From assembly GCA_016708585.1 (NCBI GenBank), contig JADJFK010000029.1, positions 1 through 40,869 on the forward strand: a stretch of 40,869 nt of DNA, given 5' to 3'. The notes under the pieces are model-generated. The model saw nothing but the letters and a program-made list of their open reading frames with translations. It was not told where the DNA came from and ran no database searches. Of the stretch, positions 20,627 to 30,476 are shown piece by piece. Made by a program: the position numbers and the translations under genes. Each line of letters begins with the position of its first letter. Within the stretch, counting starts at the first letter, position 1. Origin of the DNA: Sulfuritalea sp. Its GTDB lineage: Bacteria; Pseudomonadota; Gammaproteobacteria; Burkholderiales; Rhodocyclaceae.

Positions 20627-21675
20627 TGCAATATCTTGTGAATATAACGATTGTGTTCATTAAAACTTTTTTTATTTTTGTTTTAGGATTTTTCACCTCA
20701 TCTAGTAAATTTTATTGTGCTAACTCTAACGTTTTACAGACAACCGACTTTACCCCTTCACTTTCTTCTTTTAAAAATTTTGCTAATTTCACCCCGGATT
20801 TATTGTCAAAAAACCTAACTCACGTAGTTTATAATCATTTTTCGGGGTTTTTTTCGCCAATTTTTAATAATCTTTTTGACTTTTATTTAACTGTTTGTAA
20901 CTTTTCTAACATTTTTAGTTTTTTTTATATGTCTTTTTATGATATTTTTTTTATCTTTTTAATGAGTTTTTCTCTGTGGGGTCTTTTTCAAAGCTCAACA
21001 GTTAGAAAAAAATTAGTTTATTACTTGTGTTTATTAGGTAGCTTTTCATTTTGAGGATTCTACTTCTCTTTTGATGGTTTTGTTATGTTGCTTTTAACAA
21101 CAGAATTCTTAATAGTTTCTTTATTTTTATTCATTATAATTACTAATGACCAAAAACGATATTCTAACCATACCTCTTTTCTTTCACTTAAGTATTTTGT
21201 CATCATTATGTTTGTTGTTTTTTTTTGCTCTTGTTTGTTATCATATAGTAATTTCTCTCATTTATATAAATTTATGTATCACGGTATATGAGATATTTTT
21301 GCAAGTGACTTGTTTATATTTTTTTATACTTTTTTTATGGCTTTTCCGCAATTTATTTTTTTTTTTACGTTAATTTTAAGTTTATTTACTATATTTTTTA
21401 TTTTATTTTATTTTAGTATGAGAAAGGCTGCACAACGCACTGATGATAGTTTTGTAGGAGTTCAAGTTTTACGTAAGCAAAATAGAGTGAAACAAGAAAG
21501 GTTTTCGCCAATGGTTAGAACATTTTCAATAAAAAGCACAGGTTATTTTGAGGATTTAAATAGGCCTAGTACGGTTGCAATTAAACGTAAAGATGAAGAA
21601 GATAAAACCGAAAAAGAACTTTTGAGGTTTTTTAAAGATTTATTTGTTCCAAAAAGGAAGTTTTTCGATACCTAG
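20626..21675 (+). CDS. Probable NADH dehydrogenase subunit 6 (Ymf62-like)
   Basis: 349 residues from GTG 20626 to TAG 21675. Hydrophobic segments: residues 8-24, about 105-125, 140-175 (FDGFVMLLLTTEFLIVSLFL), 185-205 and 225-265. A hydrophilic charged tail of about 85 residues follows (RTDDSFVGVQVLRKQNRV, QERFSPMVRTF). The third segment resembles the central helix of divergent ciliate Nad6, and no other nad6 candidate exists in the window, but length and weak conservation leave doubt. An alternative is a ciliate-specific Ymf membrane protein. Overlaps rpl14 by 32 nt and abuts trnE. Confidence 0.5.
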
Positions 21676-22003
21676 TGATTCCAGTAAAGTTTTATTAGTA
21701 AAAGTCATCCAAACTAGGCGTTGTAGTACTAGACGACATGCTGATATAGGGAAGTTTTTACGTGTTGTTTTAAAATTAACAAAAACAAGACTTTCAAAAA
21801 GACGTAAAAGAAGGGTGAGGGCAGTAGTTATTCGTTCGCAAAGGTATTATTACAAAACTTTTGGCTTACACTACCAGTTTGAGAATAATAGCTTAGTTTT
21901 ATTAAAAAAACGAATGAATACTATCGGGAAGGAATTGTATGGGCCGACGTCGAAAATGCTAAAAATAAGAAAATTTAGAATTGCATTTAAATATATTTAT
22001 TAA
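21644..22003 (+). CDS. rpl14: Ribosomal protein uL14 (Rpl14)
   Basis: 119 residues, the usual length. The central VRAVVIRSQRYYYKTFGLHY followed by FENNSLVLL corresponds to the family pattern V-I-V-R...D-G-S-x-I-R-F-D-x-N-A-x-V-L-I. MNTIGKELYGPTSKMLKIRK corresponds to G-T-R-I-F-G-P-V-x-R-E-L-R. uL14 sits at the subunit interface of the large subunit. It starts at TTG 21644 inside the end of the previous gene; a start a few codons later is possible. Confidence 0.85.
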   Translation: MFQKGSFSIPSDSSKVLLVKVIQTRRCSTRRHADIGKFLRVVLKLTKTRLSKRRKRRVRAVVIRSQRYYYKTFGLHYQFENNSLVLLKKRMNTIGKELYGPTSKMLKIRKFRIAFKYIY

Positions 22004-22358
22004 TCTGGTTAAATCCCAGTCGTCGGCAGTGTATATTAATATTCTTAATATAGTTTACTCTCAAAAAGTTGTAAAACTAGAAAAAAATAAGAATCTAGCG
22101 CAAAAAAACTCAAAAAGTAACATTTTTTTTCTTAGACTTTTTATTAAATTTTGTATTTTTTTATATTTTAGATTTCATTCTAGGCCCCGAACTAATTTTA
22201 AAAATTTGAATAAAAAACTGTTAGGCTCATTAGGTATTTATATTTGGGGTTTTTTTCAGACCTCGGTACCGTACACATCGTCTCACAAGAGATTTATCGA
22301 TTTTATTTATATAATGTACCTTAATTTTGCTTTAAAATTTTTAGGGATATACTGTTAA
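21981..22358 (+). CDS. rps8: Ribosomal protein uS8 (Rps8), divergent
   Basis: 125 residues from TTG 21981 to TAA 22358, overlapping rpl14 by 23 nt. The N-terminus FINLVKSQSSAVYINILNIV fits the opening I-x-N-A...L-x-x-I-L helix pair of uS8. FRFHSRPRTNFKNLNKKLLG then SLGIYIWGFF fits the diagnostic S-R-P-G-x-R-x-Y...L-x-x-x-x-G-L-G-I-x-I-x-S-T. The final G-x-G-G-E segment is lost. Its position after rpl14 repeats the bacterial spc order (rpl14 ... rps8), which supports the call. Confidence 0.62.
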   Translation: MHLNIFINLVKSQSSAVYINILNIVYSQKVVKLEKNKNLAQKNSKSNIFFLRLFIKFCIFLYFRFHSRPRTNFKNLNKKLLGSLGIYIWGFFQTSVPYTSSHKRFIDFIYIMYLNFALKFLGIYC

Positions 22359-22374
22359 CCTATTTATTTACTAT

Positions 22375-24578
22375 TTTTTTACATAAGTATGCCTAATGGC
22401 TGAAGTTGGGTGTTATCTCACTGCTGATTTTTTATCGAATTTGATAGCGAAGAGTACCGCGAGGGAAAGGTTAAATAATCAATTTTTATGAAAACTGAAT
22501 TTTAATGCTGTAAATCAAATAATGCGTTATGTGTTATTGTACCTTTTGTATAATGGGTTGGCGAGTGGGTTTAATAAGCAAGCTAACGCTAAGAGAAATC
22601 ATTTTAGTTTATTAAATCCGACCCGAAGCTAGGTGATCTAACAATGAGCAAGTGTTTCGACTGAACCCATAAATGTTGCAAAATTTTGGGATGACTTGTT
22701 GTTAGGGGTGAAAGGCTTATCAAACCTAGTGATAGCTGGTTCTCCACGAAATCTATCTAAGTAGAGTGATTTTTTATTGTTATTTAGGTACTTCTCTAAC
22801 GGGGTGGTCGCTCTCCTTGTTAATGTCTGAATTAGATAACAAATATAAAATTAAGCAGACAGTTAGCGCTAAGGTTAATTGTCGAGAGGGAAACAGCCCA
22901 GAATACCTGCTAAAGTGACTAATTAAGTTTAATGTAAAAGGTTTAGCACTGTTTTGATGAAGAGGTAGGTTTGGAAACAGCCATCCTTTAAAGAAAGCGT
23001 AAAAGTTCAAGCATCAATACTAGTTTTAGAAAACTTAAACGACTGAGCCTATAAATTTTTGTCAAAAAAGCTTAAACTGAAGCAGTATCATATACAATTT
23101 GTATATGGGTAGTGGAGTGTACTTTATCTTGCAGAAGATAAATCGGAAGATTTATTGGAAAGATAAGTTTTAATTATGCCAACATGAGTAATAGACTATC
23201 TTTGTGAAAAAGATATGCCGAATGCCCACGTGGTTCTGTAGTTAAGATAATCTGACTACAAAAAAATCGAATACTAGGCCTTTAACCAACGTTATAGGTG
23301 ATGTTTTTTAAGCAACGTATTATTATATATAAAATATGAACATTCATATTTTATATTTGATAATAATAGAAAAAACCTTAAATTTTATCGTACAAATACC
23401 AACACAGGTGGGTTTATTGAGTAAATTAAGGCAAAAGAGTGAATAATACTAAAGGAACTCGGCAAAATGTCTCTGTAACTTCGGGAGAAAGAGAACTATA
23501 TGAGTATGATTAAAGAGGGGGTAGCGACTGTTTATTAAAAACATAAGACCTTGCAAAATAGAAATATGAGGTATAAGGTCTGACACCTGCCCGGTGCTGC
23601 AAGATGAATAAAAACTAGTTATCTAGTTTTATAAGTCCCAGTAAACGGCGGCCGTAACCCTGACGGTCCTAAGGTAGCAAAATCCCTTGACGGGTAAGTT
23701 CCGTCCTGCACGAATGGTGTAACGACTGCCCCGCTGTCTCTAGTATTATCTCTATGAACTTGAAATAGACGTGAAGATGCGTTAATGTACAGCTAGACGG
23801 AGAGACCCTATGCACCTTTACTGTTATCTAAGGTTAAAATATAAGATTTAATGAAATAGGTATGCAGTAATATAATACAATTGAAAAACTGCTTCTTAAA
23901 TTTTATATTTTTGTTAAAATGATTATATATTTTATCTACTTTGAAAGACAGTTTGGCTGGGGCGGCAACCTCCTAAAAAGTAACGGAGGTGAATAAGCGG
24001 TTTAGGTTATGTATATAACAGAGAAGGATGAATAATATACCTAAGCTGGAATAGTTTACAAACACGTAAGCTATGGACTAACGTCTGTTATAATGACCCG
24101 ATTTTTTTTATAGCAGAAAAAATCGATCAACGAATAAAAGGTACGCTAGGGATAACAGGCTGATAATTTCCTAGAGTTCCTATCGAAGAGATTGTTTGGC
24201 ACCTCGATGTCGGCTCATCATATCCTGGTGGAGCATACGCTGCCAAGGGTTCGGCTGTTCGCCGAATAAAATGGTACGTGAGCTGGGTTTAAAACGTCGT
24301 GAGACAGTTTGGTCCCTATCTACTGTACACTTTAAAAAAAAGATTAGTTTTACTCCAGTACGAGAGGACCGGGGACAACAAGCCAATTGTAATAAGTTAT
24401 TCATTGAACTGAGTAAGCTTAATAGCTACGCTTGATAATGTAACCATACGTTAATATGGGAACTTTGTAATCTTTTTTTTTAAATAGGCGGGTTGTAGAC
24501 TACAACTTAATACTTAGGTACTGAAAATTAAGAGATTAATGGAGGTACTAATGGATCTTGCCTAAATGAGCTAAAATA
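22375..24578 (+). rRNA. rnl_b: Large subunit ribosomal RNA, main part (rnl_b)
   Basis: Starts near the E. coli 400-450 region (GAGTACCGCGAGGGAAAGG at 22452-22470) and runs to the 3' end (GGAGGTACTAATGGATCTTG). Domain landmarks: GGTTCTCCACGAAAT, CCTGTTT-type peptidyl-transferase sequences such as GTAACGACTGCCCCGC, AGACCCTATGCACCTTTA, AACAGGCTGATAATTTCC, GGTTCGGCTGTTCGCCG and the sarcin-ricin loop CAGTACGAGAGGACCGGG (about 24357-24374). The first 280 or so E. coli positions are missing and lie downstream as rnl_a. The 3' part ends 21 nt before trnY. Ends are estimates. Confidence 0.95.
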
Positions 24579-24599
24579 CAGATTTGTTTCAAATAATTG

Positions 24600-24679
24600 G
24601 GAGTGGTGGCTGAGTGGTTAAAGCGGCAGACTGTAAATCTGTTGGGTGACCGTCGTTGGTTCGAATCCAACCCACTTCA
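24600..24679 (+). tRNA. trnY(gua): tRNA-Tyr (anticodon GUA)
   Basis: Acceptor GGAGTGG pairs with CCACTTC (one G-U); D-arm with GAGTGGTTA; anticodon stem CAGA/TCTG with loop CTGTAAA, anticodon GTA. A long variable arm (GGGTGACCGTCG) is typical of organelle tRNA-Tyr. T-arm GTTGG-TTCGAAT-CCAAC. It separates the two large-rRNA pieces. Confidence 0.95.
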
Positions 24680-24684
24680 TTTTA

Positions 24685-24948
24685 AAAGATTAGCTCTACA
24701 AATGCATTAGAAGGATGCCTAAAATTCGAAAAGCGACTAACAACTGATCTTTTAAGGGTTTTAATTATCTATTTAATATGATCATACATCGCAAATAATA
24801 CCGAAGAAAAATATTTTAGTAGGTATAAATATAAAAATCAACAGAGATTTTAGTAAGGATGACTGAAAAAAAAGCAGAATTCGCCAGTTGATACGTAACT
24901 ATTGTTAAAACCTTGGCAATATCGGTTATAGCCCAAAGTATCAGGCTT
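24685..24948 (+). rRNA. rnl_a: Large subunit ribosomal RNA, 5' fragment (rnl_a)
   Basis: About 260 nt matching the 5' domain of LSU rRNA. GCATTAGAAGGATGCCTAAA matches the start (G-T-G-G-A-T-G-C-C-T-x-G-G). ACCGAAGAAAAATA and AAATCAACAGAGATTTTAGTA match the E. coli 230-260 segment (GAGGAAAAGAAATCAACCGAGATTCCCCCAGTA, quoted as shared letters only). AGCCCAAAGTATCAGGC matches about 275-290. It lies downstream of the main LSU piece with a tRNA between them, the permuted arrangement described in Tetrahymena, where the 5' piece is about 280 nt. Ends are estimates. Confidence 0.85.
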
Positions 24949-24951
24949 TTT

Positions 24952-25017
24952 GCGGCGCGGAGGTCCATTCAGGGCTCATCCCCCATGATTTGCTGGGTTC
25001 AATTCCCAGACGCCGCT
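24952..25017 (+). tRNA. trnM(cau): tRNA-Met (anticodon CAU)
   Basis: Acceptor GCGGCGC with CGCCGC at the 3' end (last pair mismatched), T-arm CTGGG-TTCAATT-CCCAG, anticodon loop CTCATCC with anticodon CAT. The anticodon stem has three G-C pairs nearest the loop (CAGGG/CCCAT), resembling an initiator-type stem, with two weaker outer pairs. It follows rnl_a at once. Confidence 0.82.
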
Positions 25018-25019
25018 TT

Positions 25020-25099
25020 GCTCGTATGGCGGAACTGGTAGACGCGTATGACTTAAAATCATATCCTACGGGGTGTTGGTTCGATTCCAGCTATGAGCA
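25020..25099 (+). tRNA. trnL(uaa): tRNA-Leu (anticodon UAA)
   Basis: Acceptor GCTCGTA pairs with TATGAGC; D-arm with AACTGGTAGACG, as in bacterial tRNA-Leu; anticodon stem ATGA/TCAT with loop CTTAAAA, anticodon TAA; long variable arm (CCTACGGGGTG); T-loop TTCGATT. It reads UUA and UUG, the commonest Leu codons here. Confidence 0.95.
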
Positions 25100-25100
25100 G

Positions 25101-25340
25101 TTGACTTTAGAATTATTAAGAAAATCAAGAGTTTTTAATAAGAGTAGGTACTCTAGAAATAGACAATTAGCTCGCGTAATTTTTTATTTTGGTTTATACA
25201 TAAATATTTTAATTATTTATGGTATTTTTTATGTTATTTACGGCTTAAGTATATATCACGGAGTTTTTTATTTATTAGTATATTTGATGTATGCAAGTTT
25301 TGTAACTTCTTTTTATTTAAGGTCACTTAGTATTGCATAA
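25101..25340 (+). CDS. orf79, small ciliate-type membrane protein (Ymf57-like?)
   Basis: 79 residues from TTG 25101, two bases after trnL, to TAA 25340. The basic N-terminus (LRKSRVFNKSRYSRNRQ) is followed by two hydrophobic segments (VIFYFGLYINILIIYGIFYV and VFYLLVYLMYASFV). The SRNRQ-to-first-helix layout reminds me of the short ciliate protein Ymf57, but I cannot confirm that from sequence alone. The stop overlaps the next ATG (TAATG), which points to coupled genes. Confidence 0.5.
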   Translation: MTLELLRKSRVFNKSRYSRNRQLARVIFYFGLYINILIIYGIFYVIYGLSIYHGVFYLLVYLMYASFVTSFYLRSLSIA

Positions 25341-25651
25341 TGATTAGGTTTACAAAAAGTTTTTTTTTCATTTACTATAGATTTATAAAATCTGGATTTT
25401 TATTAGATTTTTTTGTTAAAAGATGGGTAATATCACTCTCTTTTATTTTTTTTTATGTGTTTAATGTAGTGTTTAACGAAAAATATTTTATTGAGAACAT
25501 TTTTTTTAGGTTAGTAAGTGTAAATCGCTATTTGCGAAACTTTATTAGTGTTTTTTCCAATAATTTTTCGTATGTTGTGTTTCCTTTAATTATTATTTTT
25601 GTAGTTTTAAGCTTTTTCTTTTTATATTTGGTAACGTATGTGATTAAATAA
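25340..25651 (+). CDS. orf103, hydrophobic protein of unknown function
   Basis: 103 residues, ATG overlapping the previous stop by one base and TAA one base before nad4. Two hydrophobic segments (VISLSFIFFYVFNVVF near residue 30, and VVFPLIIIFVVLSFFFLYLV at 78-98) flank a basic loop (RLVSVNRYLRNF). I see no family signature. The tight packing and intact frame through T-rich sequence argue that it is expressed, perhaps as a small complex I or Ymf-type subunit. Confidence 0.5.
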   Translation: MIRFTKSFFFIYYRFIKSGFLLDFFVKRWVISLSFIFFYVFNVVFNEKYFIENIFFRLVSVNRYLRNFISVFSNNFSYVVFPLIIIFVVLSFFFLYLVTYVIK

Positions 25652-25652
25652 T

Positions 25653-27086
25653 ATGAGTTTAATATCTCAAATGAGTGTACTTTATAATTATGTTAATATC
25701 TTTTCTCTGGGACTTTTTTTTTTTATGATAGCAATCTCAATGATAGTTAACTCTTTTATAACTAATCTTAGGTTTCTTTATTTTACTTCTTTTTTTTTTT
25801 GAACATTTTTGCTTTTAGTTTTAACTGTATGTATCTTTTCTTTTTATAAGTTTTATGTTTCTTATAATTTTTTTATTTTACCCTACTATAACTATTTTAA
25901 CATAAATAATCTTCCTATAAATAATCTTTTTGGTGATACTTTAAACTGTTTATGTCTCTTAACAACTATTATTAGTTGGGTTTACCTGAGTGAAAGATAC
26001 TTATTTAAATCAAACGTTAATGTTTTTTATTTTTATATTTTTATTTGCTGTACATTTCAAATGACTTCTACAAATGATCTATTTGTTATGTTCATATATT
26101 TTGAGCTTTTATTTCTACCATCTCTTTTTTTTGTTTACCACTTAGGTTACTCAAAAAAAGTTGATGTTACAGTTAGCTTTTTACTAAAATGAACATTATC
26201 TGGTTCTTTTTTATGTTTATTAGGGTTTTGTTATTTTTTTTTCATAAATGGTAGTTTTTTGATAGACTCAAATGACTTTATAAAATTATCTTTTTCTGAA
26301 AAATTTTCTCTTCTTTGAATATTTTTTTTAGGTTTTGGGGTAAAGTTACCAATTTGACCTTTTTATTATTGATTAACAAAAGTTCATGTTGAAGCACCTA
26401 CTGGATTTTCTATTTTTTTAAGTGGTTTTCTGGTAAAGACCGCCTTTTTTTGTTTTAGTTACCTTTTTTTATTGTTTAATACTGAGTTATCAACCTCTAT
26501 TATGATATCTTTTTGTATTTGAGGAATTTTAGACGCGTCAATAAGAATGTGAACTAGTACTGATATTAAAAGGTTGATTGCATTCGCAACTATTCAAGAA
26601 ATGAATTTAATTGTCTTATTGTTATTTATTTTAGACGCTAACTCATACGGAATTTTAAACTGTTTTTTGTTGGTGCATGGTGTTTTATCCTCTTTTTTCT
26701 TTTATCTAGTAGATCAGGTTCAAAAACAAAATTATACAAGAAATTCTACTTTATTAAGCGGGTTATCAGTTATTTTACCTACATTAACATTCTTGATATG
26801 ATGAGCGGTTTTAATTTTTAGAGGCTTCCCTACATTTATAAAATTTTTAATTGAGTGAGACTTATTGTTATCTTTTATTGCTTCTTTTAAACTTCTTGGA
26901 TTTTTTTGTTTTTTTTTTATCTGTTTTTTTTCCGTGTTAGGATTTTGTAGGGTTTGATTTATCGTTTTGTATGGGGCCCCTAAAACTGTTTTACTCCATA
27001 AAATTATGCTTTTAAAAGATTTTATATTTGGTTTTGCTTTAGGGTTTATTTTATTTTTTTTAAACTTTATTTTATTTTTATTTTAA
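25653..27086 (+). CDS. nad4: NADH dehydrogenase subunit 4
   Basis: 477 residues, a proton-pumping antiporter-like subunit of complex I. Diagnostic stretches: MFIYFELLFLPSLFFVYHLG (helix Glu), PIWPFYYWLTKVHVEAPTG followed by FSIFLSGFLVKTAFF (equivalent to LPxHAEAPTxGSVxLAG-x-L-L-K with the key Lys), and SIRMWTSTDIKRLIAFATIQ (the D-x-K-x-x-x-A-Y-S-S segment). ATG at 25653. Trp residues in conserved places (VKLPIWPF) use TGA. Confidence 0.93.
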
Positions 27087-27096
27087 CAATATTAAG

Positions 27097-27240
27097 ATGG
27101 TTGGGAAGTTATCAATTTTCTGTAAAAGATTTAGCGAATACTGTTTAACATTTAAATTATATAACTGAAATATATTTTATTTTATTTTGTTATTTTTTTT
27201 TTTATATGTAAGCTTTTCTTTCTTTTTTTTTTATTTATAA
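27097..27240 (+). CDS. orf47, short single-pass membrane ORF
   Basis: 47 codons, ATG 27097 to TAA 27240, in the gap between nad4 and nad9. It starts MVGKLS, like nad3 and nad2_a (MVGS). A polar first half (CKRFSEYCLTFKLYNW) precedes one hydrophobic helix (FILLFFFLYVSFSFFFYL). It might be a small respiratory subunit or a chance ORF in T-rich DNA. Confidence 0.4.
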
Positions 27241-27253
27241 TTTTTTTTTAATA

Positions 27254-28408
27254 ATGCTCTTTGTTTTAGGGTTCTATAACATTTACAAATTTTTTTTAAA
27301 AATAATAATAGAATACCATATATTGTTGTTTCAATTTTTAATTTTTTTACTATTTTTAAGCGTTGTGTTTATAAATTTAAAAAAAAAAAAAATTATGAGT
27401 TCAGCGAGCTATATTTTCAAATTTTCATTATTTTTATTTTACTCTATAATTTTAACTTTTTGGTATTTTTCATTTTCATTTTCATTTTTTGAGTTTAATA
27501 ATCTACATTTTTTTTTTTTTATGGGAAGTAATTATAATACGTTTAATAACAATTTTAATATTAAATATAAAAAAGATTATAGATTTTTTAAAAAAAAAAA
27601 TTATATTTCAGATTTTGTATTAGAACTTTTAAAAACAGTAACAGAAGGGGATTTATTAAAAATATTAAAGCAATACCACTTTGTCGGTTATTTACCTTAT
27701 GATTCTATCTTCTTGACTCGATTTTTAGGTAATTTAACTTTTGGGACAAACACACTAACCACAACAGATAGTATTTCGCTTGTTGTAAACAGAGACATTC
27801 ACTATTGATTAACTGTTTTTCTTAGGTTTGAAATATCAAATCTTTTTTTTATTCAAGATTTTACATTTTATGGAGAGAACATGCACGAGCTAGGAGTTAT
27901 TTCCTCCGTAAATTGTTACTTTTTTAATTTTTCCGTGTTAACGTTTGGCCAAAAATCGTTTTCCTCAGAATTTCCATCTCTTAGTGGTATTTACCCAGGT
28001 TGTATCTGAATGGAGCGTGAAATGGGTGAGTTCTTTAATATTTTTTTTTTAGGTTTAAAAGACGCTAGACGTTTGTTGACTGACTACACTGAGCGACCTA
28101 ATACAACTTCTTTTTACAGAACAAGTATGTACTCTGGTTTAGTTCAGGATTTATATAATAAAAAGGTGTTACATTGGCTTTATATATTTTCTTTTCTAGC
28201 TGTTTCTTGTTTTTTTTCTTTAGTTTTTTTAAATAGACAACTTATCATTATGTTGCTCGTAGGCGAGGCACTATTGATTATTTTCTTTTTTTTAGGATTA
28301 CTTCTATCTAGTTTTTTTAATATTTTTTTTTTAGTCGGTTTTTCTTTTTTTTTTTTAATGATCGGTGGTTTGGAGTTAGCCTTAAATATATTATTATTAA
28401 CAGTATAA
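27254..28408 (+). CDS. nad9-nad4L: Apparent Nad9-Nad4L fusion ORF
   Basis: One open frame of 384 codons. Residues 1-90 are hydrophobic with two or three possible helices, odd for the soluble subunit Nad9; ATG codons at 27395 and 27521 are alternative starts. The Nad9 core follows: HYWLTVFLRFEISNLFFI, then PGCIWMEREMGEFFNIFF and LGLKDARRLLTDYTE (residues about 248-280), matching W-x-E-R-E-x-W-D-M-F-G-I...D-L-R-R-I-L-T-D-Y. From about residue 305 the chain becomes Nad4L: three helices with IIMLLVGEALLIIFFF (helix Glu) and MIGGLELALNILLL. No stop separates them; internal ATG 28127 or GTG 28166 could start a separate Nad4L. The two domains belong to different arms of complex I. Confidence 0.82.
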
Positions 28409-28423
28409 TTGCTTCGATTTTTT

Positions 28424-28909
28424 ATGAAAAGACGAATGTCCCGCAGATATAAGTGCTCTATAATTAAACTGTATTGAGAGTTAGCTTCCGTAATCCATAA
28501 CAAAATAACACGCGACTCTTCTTATTATAATTCTACTGTTTTTTTTACTTTGCCAAAAAGACAGCAATTTTTTACATTTTTTAACTTAAAAACTAATAAA
28601 CAACTTGGTTTTAGTACGGGTGTTTTTTTGGCTAAAATGGGTCGAAAACAAAAATTTTTTAAAAGAAACCCTAAAAATATTATGACTTTAACATTACAAT
28701 TAAAAAAAGATTACTCTTTTTTTTTTAAAAAAATATATATCTATTTTATACGTAATTTTAATTATCGACAGTACTGTCTTTATAAGAAAATAATGGATTT
28801 AATAACACCAAAGGTTTTTTATTTTATACATCACCAGTCTTTTATGCCAAAATTTTTAAAAAAGAAAAGAATAAAGAGAAGGGTTTTAAAAAATTTACAA
28901 AGACAATAA
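28424..28909 (+). CDS. Basic ribosomal protein, probably uS11 (Rps11)
   Basis: 161 residues from ATG 28424; an in-frame TTG at 28409 directly after the previous stop is another start. The product is very basic. FNLKTNKQLGFSTG then KMGRKQKFF resembles the uS11 hairpin and S-T-G...G-F-K-G-x-K segment, and the tail FMPKFLKKKRIKRRV resembles its C-terminal P-H-N-G-C-R-P-K-K-x-R-R-V. The middle is divergent and the Gly-rich segment of uS11 is not recognisable. It could be another ribosomal protein; ribosomal identity is much surer than the family. Confidence 0.5.
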
Positions 28910-29992
28910 TTGTTAGGTTTACTTGTTTTTTTTAGTTTAAACATTTTTTTTACAAAATTATTTTTTTTATCTCATAGCTTGGCATGATATATATTTATTG
29001 CAAAGCTAATCAACACATACTGAAACTTTTTTATAGTTTTTATAATCGCTAGTTTTTTTTCTAGATTACAAATAAAAGTGATTTTTTTTTTTTTTACATT
29101 TCTATTATACTTATTTGATTGTTTTTGATTAGTTCAGCTAACCTCTATTCCCTCACAACTTTTAGTAGGTTATAACAATATTCATCCGGTTTTTTTTTAT
29201 TTTAGTTTTGTATTAAGTTTTTTTTATACATCGTCCTGAAAAATGGGTTTTTTTTTAAGATTAAAGACAATTTTATTCGCTTCAAGCATTGCACTACTTT
29301 TAGGTGGTTTATGGGGGTGTGGTAATAGTGTTTGGGGTTTTTTTTGAGTAAATGACTCTATTGAGTTAATTTTATTTTTCTTAACGTGCTTCTTATTAGT
29401 AGTTCTTCACTCAGAATCTTCTAAAAATAACGCTTTATATCTATTTACCTATTTATTTATTCTGGTTATTTGAATTTTTTTACTTCGTTGGGGTTTTACT
29501 TTTACTAGACATAACTTTTTTGATTTGCGAAAACTAGTTAATTCAAGTTTTTACTCATTTTTATTTATTACCCAAGGTGGTGTCTTACTTTTCTTTGTTA
29601 CAACTTTTTTAATTTTTTTTAATTTTTTTTTGTATTTTTTACTTATTTTTCTTTTTTCATGTTTTTCTTTTAATTTATCCTTTTTCAAAAACTTTATATT
29701 ATTATTACACCTCAGCATATTTATTTTTTTTTTTTGTTGACTATCCTATAGGCAAAATAATTTTTTATTATTTAATCTATTTAATCATGTTAATTATAAT
29801 GTACATAATTCAATGTTGTCTGCCTCAAATTCATTGACTACTGACTCTTTTTTAAAATTTAAATTTTTTACAGTTGCAAATTATTACCAAAGTGTGGGTT
29901 TTTTGTATCCTTTTAAAAAAAAGCTCTTATTTAAAGTCTTTATGAGTTACTCTTTTTATTGAGTTTTTTTTATTTATTTATTTTTTATTTAA
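28910..29992 (+). CDS. ccmF: CcmF-like cytochrome c haem-ligation protein (YejR)
   Basis: 360 residues, mostly membrane helices; it starts at TTG 28910 directly after the previous stop. LLVGYNNIHPVFFYFSFVLS resembles the CcmF P-box with its His, and GGLWGCGNSVWGFFWVNDSI is the tryptophan-rich WWD signature (G-G-W-W-F-W-D-P-V-E-N) that binds haem in system I cytochrome c maturation. Tetrahymena and Paramecium mitochondria carry the same gene (yejR). Compared with bacterial CcmF (about 650 residues) it is short. The signature is degenerate: the WD pair reads WV with D two positions later. The frame holds through a T14 run at 29082-29095. Confidence 0.8.
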
Positions 29993-30038
29993 AAAGTATT
30001 TTTAAGATTTACGTTAACTAAATACAAAATTAAGTCTA

Positions 30039-30473
30039 GTGTCGACGTTGAATTTAAATTATCTAACAAAAAGAAAACATCTTTTTAAAAAAAGAGGTTG
30101 TGACTTTATTGTACGTCCCCTAAAACTTCGTTTAGGTGAATCTGGTTTTTTTAGTACAAAACCTCAACGATTTGAATTTGTTTATATGCGTTTTTTAAAA
30201 AAACTTGTAAGAAGACGTTATTTAAAAAAAAGAATGCGCTTTCGTGTTTGTAAATTTTGAATTTTTTTAAGACCAAATTGTATTTTAAGTTGTAAATCTA
30301 CAAATTCGCGAATGGGGGCTGGTGTTGGCGCTCTCGTTAGAGTAGCGATTCGTTTAAAATCTTACATAAGCTTTGTAGAATTTAAAAATTATTCAACATT
30401 ATATTTGCGCAGGGTCCACGAATATAGTCGTTACAGGGTACCTTTAAAATTTATTGTTTGAAATCCTAAGTAG
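30039..30473 (+). CDS. rpl16: Ribosomal protein uL16 (Rpl16)
   Basis: 144 residues, normal length. The diagnostic C-terminal half reads CKSTNSRMGAGVGALVRVA then IRLKSYISFVEF, matching K-P-x-E-T-R-M-G-K-G-K-G...W-V-A-x-V-K-P-G-x-I-L-F-E. The N-terminal part is basic (TKRKHLFKKRGCDFIVRPLK). uL16 lines the A-site tRNA path of the large subunit. The start may be GTG 30039 or TTG 30048; the latter sits in GACGTTG, the same context as the starts of the next gene and rps12. Confidence 0.88.
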
Positions 30474-30476
30474 ACG

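Noticed and set aside
24180..24435. ORFs on both strands near the 3' end of the large rRNA
   Set aside because: They cover the sarcin-ricin loop region and peptidyl-transferase helices of rnl; the higher GC of rRNA leaves frames open by chance.
28180..28503. Minus-strand ORF of 107 codons opposite nad4L
   Set aside because: The Lys-rich product is the antisense of the T-rich nad4L helices.
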